From NCBI GenBank assembly GCA_959018755.1, contig CAUEMA010000020.1, positions 1-40,556 on the forward strand: 40,556 bases of DNA. The letters are read 5' to 3'. Position numbers and translations under genes: made by a program. Source of the DNA: an uncultured Collinsella sp. GTDB lineage: Bacteria > Actinomycetota > Coriobacteriia > Coriobacteriales > Coriobacteriaceae. Of the stretch, positions 25,805 through 33,893 are shown piece by piece (position 1 is the first letter of the stretch; the number at the start of each line of letters is the position of its first letter). The notes under the pieces were generated by a model. The model saw only the letters and a list, made by a program, of their open reading frames with translations. It was not told the origin of the DNA and did no database searches.

Positions 25805-28363
25805 CTAAAACGTCTGCTCGTAGTCGCTGTGTTTTTTGGCCGAACGCACCAGGAACTCCTGGTTGGTGTTGGTGCCCTTAAGGCCCTTAATGAACGACGC
25901 CGCCGCGCGCTCGGTGTTGTTCATGCCGGCGAGAATGCGACGCAGGCCAAACACAAACGGGCGCATCTGTTCGTCGACCAGCAGGTCCTCGTTGCGCGTA
26001 CCGGAGGCAACGGGATCGATGGCCGGGAAGATGCGGCGGTCGGCAAGATCGCGGTCGAGCTTGAGCTCCATGTTGCCGGTGCCCTTGAACTCCTCAAAGA
26101 TGACCTCGTCCATCTTGGAGCCGGTGTCGATGAGGGCGGAGGCGAGGATGGTGAGCGATCCGCCGTTTTCGATATTGCGGGCTGCACCCAGGAAACGCTT
26201 GGGCGGGTAGAGGGCCGCCGAATCAACGCCGCCCGAAAGGATACGACCCGAGGCGGGTGCCGCCAGGTTGTAGGCACGGGCAAGGCGCGTGATGGAGTCG
26301 AGCACCACCACGACATCGCCGCCCAGCTCCACGATGCGCTTGGCGCGCTCGATGACGAGCTCTGCCACGCGGGTGTGGTTGTCGGCAGGCATATCGAAGG
26401 TCGAGGCCACGACCTCGCCCTTAATGGAGCGCTGCATATCGGTGACCTCTTCAGGACGCTCGTCGACGAGCAGGCAGATGAGGTGCACCTCGGGGTTGTT
26501 GATCGAGATGGACTGGCAGATCTTCTTAAGGATCGTTGTCTTGCCGGCCTTGGGCGGTGACACGATCAGGCCACGCTGGCCCTTGCCGATCGGCGACACG
26601 ATATCGATGGCGCGACCGGTAATGGAATCCTTGCCGTGCTCCATGCGCAGCGGCTCGTTGGGATAGACCGGGGTAAGGTCGCCGAACTTGGGGCGGTTGC
26701 GGATCTGCTCGGGATCCATGCCATTAACGGTCGTGATCTTGGCGAGGACGGCGCGCTTGTCGCCGCCGCGCGAGGGGCGCAGCGAGCCCTCGATGACATC
26801 GCCCGTGCGCAGACGCGCGGAGCGGATGAGGTAAGCGGGGACGAAGGCGTCCTCGTTGGACTTCATGTAACCGTGGGCGTGAATGATACCGGAGCTGTCC
26901 GGGCGAATCTGCAAGATGCCCTTAATATCGCGGAAGCCCTCGGCCTTCGCGGCAGTCGTGTAGATCTCCTCGACGAGCTCGGCCTTCTTCTTGCCGGTCG
27001 TCTCGATCTCGAACTCTTTTGCCTTCTCGCGCAGCTCGGCGACCTTCATGGCCGCAAGCTCCTCGCGCGAAAGCGTGGGCTCGGTGGGGGCGGCGTTACG
27101 CTCCTTGTTGCGCTGTTTGCGGTCGCGCTGACGGCCGCGGCGATCGTTGTTGCGATCGTCCTTGCGGTCGTTGCGCTCGTCGTTGCGCTTGTGCTGACGG
27201 CGGTTGGGGCGAGCGCCCTCTTCGGTCTCGACGCCTTCGGCAGCCGTGGCAGCAGCATCGGTACCGGACGGAGCCTCGCCCTCTGCCTTGGTGTCGGTGT
27301 TGGCATGGTTGCTGGGTTCGGCGTCGCCCTGCTGCTCGGCAACCTTGGCCTTTGCAGACTTCCTGCGCGTACGCCTGGACTTATCAGTCGGCGGCTGATC
27401 GGAGTTCTCGGCCTCGGAAGCGGCATCGGCGGTTGCCTCGGAGGACTTGTCGTCGACGGGCTTGGCGTCGGCCTTGGCCTTGGACTTCGTCGAACGCTTT
27501 GCCGCGGTGCGACGGCTACGGCCGGGGCGGACATCGGCGGGCTCGGCATCGACAGATGCGGGAGCCTCGGTGGACGGAGCGTCCTGGACCGACGCGTCGG
27601 CCGTGGCCGCGGGCTCGGCCGTCACCGCTGCGCTCCGAGCAGCAGCTGCTGCGGCAGCGGCTTTCTCGGCCTCAACAAACGCCTTGGGCTTGCGGCCGCG
27701 ACGATGCGGACGCAGAGCCGGGTCAACGGCGGGAACCTCGTTGGCCTCAGCGGGCACGACGGGCTCAGCGGAGGGAGCATCCTCCCCTGCCGCGGAACGA
27801 GCCGGAGCTTCAGCGACCTCAGGAGTCGGCTGCTCAGCGGGCTGCTGCGTCTTGGCTGCCGCACGGCGACGCGTGCGCGGCGCCGGCTTCTCGGCCATCT
27901 GCTCGGCAGCAGGAGCCTCATTGGCCGCCGGAGCCTCGAGTACGCCCGGCACGGCAAGCTCGGTCAGTGCCGCGGCCTCGCGCTCTGCAGCGCGACGGCG
28001 GGCGCGCACTACCTGGGCCTCGCTGATCTGTGCCAGCGCACGGGCCTGCGCGACCTCATCGGAAATGGGGGCCGACGCATCGGCGGCAGCGGGCCGCTTC
28101 GCGCGCGTGGTGCGCGTCGTGCGACGCTTAGGCTTTGCGGCCTCCTCGCCGTCCACAGCAGGCTTGGCCACACGACGCGTGCGCTTGGGCTTAGCGGGTG
28201 CAGCCTCCTCGCTAGCAACGGGCGTGGCAGGCGCGGCGGCCTTAGGCGCCTCAGGAGCCGAGACCTGCGCCGGCGCGGGCACCACGGCCTGGTCCGACGT
28301 AACCGGTGCAGCGGGAGCCGTTTGCGTCGTCGTTATTTCGTTTTCTTGTTGTTGATCAGACAC
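25805..28363 (-). CDS. rho: Transcription termination factor Rho with ~425-residue disordered N-terminal extension
   Basis: 852 residues, twice the E. coli length. Residues from about 428 to the end form the complete Rho core: the N-terminal helical bundle (LAAMKVAELREKAKEFEI), the RNA-binding domain (GILQIRPDSSGIIHAHGYM), Walker A PPKAGKTT (K608), the DERPEEVTDM segment, VVVLDSITRLARAYN and the R-loop region. The first 427 residues are almost only Ala, Pro, Glu, Lys, Arg, Thr and Ser, with repeated basic clusters (KPKRTRR, RTRRRAA, RRGRKPK, RRTRRKS) resembling AT-hook-like or RNA-binding tails. Actinobacterial Rho proteins often have such inserts, this one is long. Start is GTG at 28363; the frame is closed upstream, and the ribosome site is weak. 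Confidence 0.97.
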   Translation of the reverse strand: MSDQQQENEITTTQTAPAAPVTSDQAVVPAPAQVSAPEAPKAAAPATPVASEEAAPAKPKRTRRVAKPAVDGEEAAKPKRRTTRTTRAKRPAAADASAPISDEVAQARALAQISEAQVVRARRRAAEREAAALTELAVPGVLEAPAANEAPAAEQMAEKPAPRTRRRAAAKTQQPAEQPTPEVAEAPARSAAGEDAPSAEPVVPAEANEVPAVDPALRPHRRGRKPKAFVEAEKAAAAAAAARSAAVTAEPAATADASVQDAPSTEAPASVDAEPADVRPGRSRRTAAKRSTKSKAKADAKPVDDKSSEATADAASEAENSDQPPTDKSRRTRRKSAKAKVAEQQGDAEPSNHANTDTKAEGEAPSGTDAAATAAEGVETEEGARPNRRQHKRNDERNDRKDDRNNDRRGRQRDRKQRNKERNAAPTEPTLSREELAAMKVAELREKAKEFEIETTGKKKAELVEEIYTTAAKAEGFRDIKGILQIRPDSSGIIHAHGYMKSNEDAFVPAYLIRSARLRTGDVIEGSLRPSRGGDKRAVLAKITTVNGMDPEQIRNRPKFGDLTPVYPNEPLRMEHGKDSITGRAIDIVSPIGKGQRGLIVSPPKAGKTTILKKICQSISINNPEVHLICLLVDERPEEVTDMQRSIKGEVVASTFDMPADNHTRVAELVIERAKRIVELGGDVVVVLDSITRLARAYNLAAPASGRILSGGVDSAALYPPKRFLGAARNIENGGSLTILASALIDTGSKMDEVIFEEFKGTGNMELKLDRDLADRRIFPAIDPVASGTRNEDLLVDEQMRPFVFGLRRILAGMNNTERAAASFIKGLKGTNTNQEFLVRSAKKHSDYEQTF

Positions 28364-28663
28364 AGTGTTTGCTCAACTTTCTTTTCAAGCCCTGCGATCA
28401 CATGCTCCCTGCATATACCTTCAGGGCGGCTAAACAGTCTAGCTCCGTCCAAAAAGCGACGGGCACCATTGATCTGTATCGAAATGATTGCGTCAAATAC
28501 GCAGCGTAAGTGTAACACAACCGCTGCCACCTGCAACTTAGTCATCGGAGACGTTCATAAACGACTAGTCAAAAGGGACACTCTTGCCCTAAGGCGCCTT
28601 CAAATGATGCGACTAGGGAGCAAATCCATGGCGTCGGGATTCGCCGCGCCACGAAACGCGCCT

Positions 28664-28791
28664 ATCTACTACGCTTACCCCCGGACCCCTGACCATACCC
28701 TTGTTTTTTCAGAAACAGCGAGTCCGCTACCTGCGGTTTTAATATTGCGATTTTCGGCGTGGTTCGGGGTACGCACTTAAACGTAGTAGAT
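28664..28791. repeat. Stem-loop element A (128 bp)
   Basis: Ends ATCTACTACG and CGTAGTAGAT are perfect complements. Inside, ACCCC-2-ACCA pairs with TGGT-2-GGGGT, so a long nested stem can form. The interior 28692-28752 matches element B at about 47 of 61 positions, while the terminal stems are unrelated. Confidence 0.8.
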
Positions 28792-28838
28792 GCCCCCGAT
28801 TCTTGGCAGAGGGTGTTCCGCCGTTCCTCCACGAGACA

Positions 28839-28877
28839 AAAATGACCCATTTTCCTCCGTCCCCAAGGGGTCATTTT
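28839..28877 (-). repeat. GGGAC-loop hairpin, rho-argS copy
   Basis: AAAATGACCC / GGGTCATTTT (10 bp) around a loop whose TTTTCCTCCGTCCCC is identical to that of the hairpin at 38129-38167. Read on the minus strand the loop contains GGGGACGGAGG. Confidence 0.85.
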
Positions 28878-28888
28878 CAAAACTATGA

Positions 28889-29020
28889 CGGTTTACGGGG
28901 CCAGAATGATACAAGCCAACCATACCCTGCATTTTCAAGAAACAATGAGCCATCTACCTTCGGTTTTAATTTCGCTATTGGCGCCATGGTCGCCAGTTGG
29001 TGATTCAGCCCCGTAAACCG
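28889..29020. repeat. Stem-loop element B (132 bp)
   Basis: Perfect 13-bp terminal stem CGGTTTACGGGGC / GCCCCGTAAACCG. Nested inner pairings are GAAT/ATTC and CCAAC/GTTGG. The interior 28919-28979 resembles element A. Confidence 0.8.
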
Positions 29021-29078
29021 GTATAGTTGCGATTTGGTAGCATTTCCCAACACACCAAAAAGCACCGCCAAACGCAAG

Positions 29079-29109
29079 AAGCCCGACCTCCGCATGGGAG
29101 ATCGGGCTT
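29079..29109 (-). terminator. Probable argS terminator
   Basis: AAGCCCGA / TCGGGCTT with inner CTCC/GGAG pairing; the T-run on the minus strand is short (TTCTTG). Lies 46 bases past the argS stop. Confidence 0.6.
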
Positions 29110-29154
29110 TCAAGGCTCAGTTAAACCAAGCCCGCGCAGTCAAACGGCCAGCGC

Positions 29155-31008
29155 TTACATCTGCTCGGGAGCAGTCACGCCAACAAGGGTGAGCACCAGG
29201 GCGAGCGTCACGCGGACAGCGTCGCAGGCGGCCAGACGGGCGCGCGAGAGCTCGGGGTCGACGGGACGGCCCTCGCTCGGCAGAACCTGGCAGGCGGCGT
29301 AGAAGCTGTGGAAGTCGCCGGCGAGCTCCTCGGCAAAGTGAGTCAGGCGGAACGGGGCACGATCGCGAGCGCAGCTGGCGATGAGGTCGGTGAGCTCGTT
29401 GAGCTTACGCGAAAGGGCGAGCTCGGTCGGGTCGGTCAGCAAAGAGTAATCGACGTTCTCACCGATGGCCTTGGCGGCGACGGCCTTCATGCCCATCTCA
29501 GCGGCCTGCTCGGCGGTAACGTCTGCGGCACGACGCAGGATGGAGCACACGCGAGCGTGAGCGTACTGCACGTAGTACACCGGGTTGGAGTTGTCGCGCT
29601 TCTTGACGGCCTCGATATCGAAGTCGACCATCTGGTTGGAGCTCTTGGAGATGAGCGTGTAGCGAGCGGCGTCGGAGCCGACCTCGTCGACGAGCTCCTG
29701 CAGGGTCACCATGGTGCCCTTGCGCTTGGACATACGGACGGGCTTGCCGTTGCGCAGCAGATTGACGAGCTGGCCCAGCAGAACCTCAAACTTGCCGGGA
29801 TAGCCAAGAGCGTCGCAGACGCAGCGGACGCGCTCGATGTAGCCGTGGTGGTCGGCGCCCCAGATGTCGATGACGTGGTCGACGCGCTGGAACTTATCCC
29901 AGTGATAGGCAACGTCGGAGGCGAAGTAGGTGTACTCGCCATCGGACTTGATCAGGACGCGGTCCTTGTCGTCGCCCAGGTCGGTGGAGCGGAACCACAG
30001 AGCACCGTCCTTGGTGTAGAGGTAGCCCATCTTGTCGAGCTTCTCAAAAGCGCGGTCGACGGCGGAGGTGCCGGCGGTCTCGCCCTCGGTGTCCTTCACG
30101 TACAGAGAGCGCTCGGAGAACCAACGATCGAAGTCGCAGTTAACGGCGTGGCAAAGGTCGCGCATGTTGTCGACCATCTTTACATAGCCGCGTTCGCGGA
30201 AGCTCTCCATGCGCTCCTGCGGATCGGCGTTGACCCACTTATCGCCGTCGGTGCGCCAGAACTCGGCAGCCTCGTCGATGATGTAGTCGCCGCCGTAGGA
30301 GTCCTTGCCCAGAGTCTCGGCAAAGTTGTCCTGATACGGATGGGTCTCGGGGTGCTCATCGTTCTCGTCGGCAACAAAGGCGTCGCGGTCGGCGATCAGC
30401 AGCTTGTGAGCCTCGTCGATATCCACGCCCTGCTTGGCGATGATGTCGGCAAGCTGCATATAGCGCGTGCTGATGGAGTTGCCGAAGGTGTTCATCTGAG
30501 AGCCGTGGTCGTTGATGTAAAACTCACGCTGGATGTCGTAACCGGCGTGGTCCATAACACGGCAGAGGGAGTCGCCCAGCGCGGCCCAGCGGCCGTGACC
30601 GATGTGCATGGGGCCGACGGGGTTGGCGGAAACGAACTCGACCTGGGTCTTCAGGCCGCCACCGACGTTGGACTTAGCGAAGTCCATACCCTTCTCGCGG
30701 GCCTCGCCGAAGATGGCGTTCTTGACGGCAACGGAGAGGTAGAAGTTGATGAAGCCAGGACCGGCGATCTCGACCTTCTCGATCGCGGGGTCCTCGGGCA
30801 TATGGGCAACGACGGCCTCGGCGATCTTGCGCGGGGCGCAGTGGGCCAGCTTGGCGGACTTCAGGGCCATGGTGGAGGTCCACTCGCCATGAGAAGTGTC
30901 AGCCGGTCGCTCGATAGCGCAATCGTCAAGTTCAAATGCGGAAAGGTCGCCGGCCTCCTGGGCCGCAGCAAGCGCAGCGCGTACCAGCTCTTCAATCTTC
31001 TCGGGCAT
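29155..31008 (-). CDS. argS: Arginyl-tRNA synthetase
   Basis: 617 residues, class I synthetase charging tRNA-Arg. An N-terminal additional domain with SHGEW..TMALKSAKLA is followed by the HIGH motif H135-IGH in NPVGPMHIGHGRW, the KMSKS-like VRMSKRKGT (M426) and the C-terminal anticodon-binding DALR domain ending in VGVTAPEQM. The ATG at 31008 has a near-perfect AAGGAGGATCT ribosome site; a longer frame upstream has none. Transcribed alone. Confidence 0.97.
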   Translation of the reverse strand: MPEKIEELVRAALAAAQEAGDLSAFELDDCAIERPADTSHGEWTSTMALKSAKLAHCAPRKIAEAVVAHMPEDPAIEKVEIAGPGFINFYLSVAVKNAIFGEAREKGMDFAKSNVGGGLKTQVEFVSANPVGPMHIGHGRWAALGDSLCRVMDHAGYDIQREFYINDHGSQMNTFGNSISTRYMQLADIIAKQGVDIDEAHKLLIADRDAFVADENDEHPETHPYQDNFAETLGKDSYGGDYIIDEAAEFWRTDGDKWVNADPQERMESFRERGYVKMVDNMRDLCHAVNCDFDRWFSERSLYVKDTEGETAGTSAVDRAFEKLDKMGYLYTKDGALWFRSTDLGDDKDRVLIKSDGEYTYFASDVAYHWDKFQRVDHVIDIWGADHHGYIERVRCVCDALGYPGKFEVLLGQLVNLLRNGKPVRMSKRKGTMVTLQELVDEVGSDAARYTLISKSSNQMVDFDIEAVKKRDNSNPVYYVQYAHARVCSILRRAADVTAEQAAEMGMKAVAAKAIGENVDYSLLTDPTELALSRKLNELTDLIASCARDRAPFRLTHFAEELAGDFHSFYAACQVLPSEGRPVDPELSRARLAACDAVRVTLALVLTLVGVTAPEQM

Positions 31009-31350
31009 AGATCCTCCTTGTGTTAAAGCCCCCGAGCTCTTGGTCACTCGTAGGGCAAAAGCCAGAGTTTGTAGCACTCTATCACAAGCGGTAGCTACTG
31101 TCGCAGGGTAAAGCTAATAGATATTGCATATGCACAAAAATGACTACCGCTCTTGCGCGGCAGTACAAAGTTGACGGTTTGCCTGCAGTTTATACACGTT
31201 CTGGAAATGCATAAACGTATGAATAAGCCGTTCTGTTTATCGAATACTCTTACCCATCAGAGTTGTGTGCTTTTCCTGCATAAAATGATGGTTTGCGCAC
31301 GTCAGCGTGGTATCCTTAACATACGTAAATTCGTATAAGTTGGAGGTAGC
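31009..31350. other. Divergent promoter region between argS and carD
   Basis: 342 bases with no gene. It must hold promoters for both flanking genes. For carD, TTGCGC followed after 18 bases by TAACAT (near 31318-31323) is a possible pair, weak by eye. No hairpin or T-box-like leader was recognised in front of argS. Confidence 0.35.
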
Positions 31351-31836
31351 ATGTTCTCAATCGGTCAACACGTCATTCATCCGGGTCAGGGAGTCTGCAC
31401 CGTCGTCGGTTTTAGGGACGACACACCGCAGCCCATGCTGTTGCTCGAGACCAAGCAGGGACATGCGCAGACGATCCTCATGTACCCCGTGGCGCAGGCC
31501 GATCGTTTGCACGCCGCCATCTCCCAGCAAGATGCAGAGCACCTGCTGAGCCACTACGACGAGCTGGAGTGTGACACCTTTACCGAGCGCAACAGCTCGC
31601 TCGAGGAGACGCACTTTAAGCAGCAGCTCAAGCTGGGTGCGCCCGAGACGGTCCGCGTGGCAAAAACCATGATGCACCGTATTCGCCAGGCCGAGGAAGC
31701 AGATAAAAAGCCCAGCTCTTACTACATGCGCGTGCTCAAGGAAGCCAAGCGCCGCTCCATCGAGGAGTTCGCCGTGGCCCTGGGCGTCACCGAAGAGGCC
31801 GCCGAAGCCCGCCTAGCCCAAGCCGCCCTCAACTAA
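31351..31836 (+). CDS. carD: CarD/CdnL family RNA polymerase-binding regulator
   Basis: 161 residues. The N-terminal RNA polymerase-interaction domain begins FSIGQHVIHPGQGVCTVVGF, matching the CarD/TRCF family (usual form VY.GHGVG), and the C-terminal half is helical and basic (KQQLKLG..ETVRVAKTMMHRIRQ, RVLKEAKRRSIEEFAVALG). Such proteins bind the beta subunit and stabilise open promoter complexes, mainly at rRNA and growth-related promoters in actinobacteria. GGAGG precedes the ATG. Its TAA stop is the first part of a 44-bp hairpin repeat. Confidence 0.9.
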   Translation: MFSIGQHVIHPGQGVCTVVGFRDDTPQPMLLLETKQGHAQTILMYPVAQADRLHAAISQQDAEHLLSHYDELECDTFTERNSSLEETHFKQQLKLGAPETVRVAKTMMHRIRQAEEADKKPSSYYMRVLKEAKRRSIEEFAVALGVTEEAAEARLAQAALN

Positions 31837-31878
31837 CCTGCCAAAAAGGGACAGGTTTATTTTGGCAGGTTTTATCTG
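31835..31878 (+). repeat. 44-bp hairpin repeat, copy 1 (after carD)
   Basis: Perfect 12-bp stem AACCTGCCAAAA / TTTTGGCAGGTT, loop AGGGACAGGTTTA, then TTATCTG. The first two bases are part of the carD stop codon. Same orientation as carD. Could also work as a weak terminator. Confidence 0.9.
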
Positions 31879-32192
31879 GCCAAACGTCAACAAACAATTA
31901 GTAAATGGCCGGGTGCTCCGTTTTATTTTGAGCGCCCGGCCGTTTTTTCTGTCGCCGTAGAAATGCGTGAAGCCCATTTGCGATGACATCACGCGAGGGC
32001 CGTCCAGATCGACGCAACCAACGCCCGCATCCACAGCAAGCGTGCCCGTCTTGCTCAATTACCATTAAAAAGCATCAATTTGAAAACGCAATAACATTTC
32101 GGCAGGTAGCAGCTATAGTCGGTGAACTAAATCTCGACAACCGAAGCCCCCGAATGAGGTATCTTCAGCCCATCCAAGCTAAAGGAGGGGCC
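31837..32192. other. Intergenic region between carD and the RAYT gene
   Basis: Holds hairpin copy 1, the carD terminator and about 240 bases upstream of the RAYT start without a gene. A strong AAAGGAGGGG ribosome site ends it. No clear promoter seen. Confidence 0.4.
31907..31948 (+). terminator. Intrinsic terminator of carD
   Basis: GGCCGGGtGCTC / GAGCgCCCGGCC (12 pairs with one G-T), 11-base loop, then GTTTTTT. Confidence 0.92.
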
Positions 32193-32951
32193 ATGCCGAG
32201 AAAACCTCGTTCAAAGTCACCAACCGGTTATTTCCACGTCACGTTGCGTGGAAACGGAGGGCAATTACTGTTTGACGATGCCGAGGACCGAATCGCCATG
32301 TTTCAGATCCTCGATGCAATCCTCCCCAAACACAATATCGAGCTTATCGCTTGGTGCCTTATGGGAAACCATATTCATCTGCTCATCGACGACCCGTACG
32401 ACCGTAAGAGCGACGCGATGCACGCGGTAGCCGTATCGTATGCGGGCAGGTACAATGCGCGGACGGGGCATATCGGCCACGTGTTTCAGGAGCGGTTTTG
32501 GGATTCGCCCATTAAGTCGGAAGTATATTTACTCGAAGCAATTCGATACATTCATCTGAATCCGCAAAAAGCAGGACTGGCGGCATACGACGAATATCCC
32601 TGGAGCAGCCATCGCGAGTATCTAATGAGTGCCAGGTCACGGCCGCATGTCACCGGCAGCGTTGTCGGTGTTTTATTCCCAACACCTCGTTTATACCTTC
32701 AGCTCATGGAAAGTACACCGTCACTTCCCTATCGTCCAAGCGCAACAGCCAAGGTTCGCGAGGAAGATCTATGCGAATTTGGCACGGCAATCGTGCAGAG
32801 TGTCGCAGGATGTGCTCTGACGGAACTCAAATCTGTCTCCAAGCCACTTCGCAATGAGGCGATTCTCGCGCTTCGAAAAGAAGGGCTAACGGTTAAGCAG
32901 GTTCAACTGTTGACCGGACTGGGAACATGGATTATTAAGAACGCGTCCTAG
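32193..32951 (+). mobile_element. REP-associated tyrosine transposase (RAYT), apparently intact
   Basis: 252-residue Y1-type single-strand transposase of the IS200-like family. The HUH site is complete (GNHIHLL: H60, H62) and the catalytic Tyr is Y83 in VSYAGRYNARTGHIGHVFQERF; YIHLNPQKAGL and PWSSHREYL are family hallmarks. RAYTs are single-copy domesticated transposases thought to move REP hairpins rather than themselves. A C-terminal HTH-like KEGLTVKQVQLLTGLG matches the one in the paralogue at 15755. The ATG at 32193 has AAAGGAGGGG upstream. The gene lies between inverted copies of a 44-bp hairpin (31835 and 33123), so those are its likely substrates. Confidence 0.9.
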
Positions 32952-33037
32952 CGTCGCGTTTGCCGAGTAACGGGTACGGCGAAGCGCAGCTACCTGCCGC
33001 GAGGCGCCGCCATTCGCCAACGTCACCGGGTCAAACA

Positions 33038-33078
33038 GAAAACGCTTCCACTGAATAACGTCCAACGGAAGCGTTTTC
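33038..33078 (+). terminator. Bidirectional-looking terminator between RAYT and the HD gene
   Basis: Perfect 12-bp stem GAAAACGCTTCC / GGAAGCGTTTTC, 17-base loop; the T-run inside the stem reads TTTTC in both directions. Confidence 0.7.
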
Positions 33079-33079
33079 C

Positions 33080-33123
33080 CAGATAAAACCTACCAAAATA
33101 AACCTGTCCCTTTTTGGCAGGTT
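33080..33123 (-). repeat. 44-bp hairpin repeat, copy 2 (after the HD gene)
   Basis: Same unit as copy 1 on the minus strand, one substitution in the stem. Begins inside the TAA stop of the HD gene (33122-33124) and has that gene's orientation. Confidence 0.9.
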
Positions 33124-33721
33124 AGGCCTGGAAGGTGTCGCGATCGGGCGCGAAGGACCGCATGGCCGCGATGGTGCGGTCGAAGAGCTCGGGGAGCTCC
33201 CAACCCAGCATCTCGGCGCCCTGCGAAATCACGTCGCGTGAGCAGCCGGCGGCAAAGCGCTTGTCCTTGAACTTTTTCTTGAGCGACTTAGTCGTAAAGT
33301 CCATGACGCTCTTGCTCGGACGCATGATCACGGCAGCACCGATCAGGCCGGTGAGCTCGTCGCAGGCAAACAGGATCTTTTCCATCTGTAGCTCGGGCTT
33401 GGGCAGCGAGCTGTTGAAATCGGACGTGTGCGTCTGAATAGCGCGAATGAGCTCGGGCGATGCGCCCTCGCCCTCGAGAATCTCGGCCGCATAGATGGTG
33501 TGGTTCATGGGGTCGTCCTCATGCTCCTCCCAATCCAAGTCGTGCAGCAGGCCGACGATGCCCCAAAACTCCTCGTTCTCGGGGTCGAACTCGCGCGCAA
33601 AGTAACGCATGGTGCCCTCGACCGTCTCGCCGTGGGTAATGTGGAACGGGTCATTGTTGTGCTCGTTGAGCAATTCGAACGCACGGTCGCGGGTGATTCC
33701 GGCGGAAAGCGTCTGGGACAT
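33122..33721 (-). CDS. HD-domain phosphohydrolase family protein
   Basis: 199 residues. HD-fold metal-site residues are visible: H30, H60-D61 (GLLHDLDWEEHEDDP) and a further THTSDFN. Family members hydrolyse phosphate esters of nucleotides or act on unknown substrates; no substrate can be assigned here. The ATG at 33721 has CTGGAGG eight bases upstream, so a longer in-frame start is rejected. Its upstream neighbour on the other side, proA, runs toward it on the same strand after a hairpin element. Confidence 0.8.
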   Translation of the reverse strand: MSQTLSAGITRDRAFELLNEHNNDPFHITHGETVEGTMRYFAREFDPENEEFWGIVGLLHDLDWEEHEDDPMNHTIYAAEILEGEGASPELIRAIQTHTSDFNSSLPKPELQMEKILFACDELTGLIGAAVIMRPSKSVMDFTTKSLKKKFKDKRFAAGCSRDVISQGAEMLGWELPELFDRTIAAMRSFAPDRDTFQA

Positions 33722-33849
33722 GGCAATACCTCCAGGTGAGTCGGCGCTAGAACACGGCGTCATTATCGTATATCGCCGCGGCTCAAGCCGAAAGGCAGAA
33801 AAGGTATGCGGAGAAAAAAGCTGGGCGAACGTGTCGCCCGGCAAAACCG

Positions 33850-33893
33850 CAGATAAAACCTGCCAAAATAAACCTGTCCCTTTTTGGTAGGTT
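33850..33893 (-). repeat. 44-bp hairpin repeat, copy 3 (after proA)
   Basis: Third copy, minus strand, starting at the last base of the proA TAA stop and in proA's orientation. One stem substitution relative to copy 1, on the other arm from that in reading copy 2. Confidence 0.9.

Larger units (their letters stand above)
28364..29154. other. 791-base gene-free region between argS and rho, full of inverted repeats
   Basis: No supportable gene. In order it holds the probable rho leader (28364-28500), element A (28664-28791), a GGGAC-loop hairpin (28839-28877), element B (28889-29020) and the argS terminator (29079-29109). Base composition is lower in GC than the flanking genes. rho transcription must start in this region. 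Confidence 0.6.
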
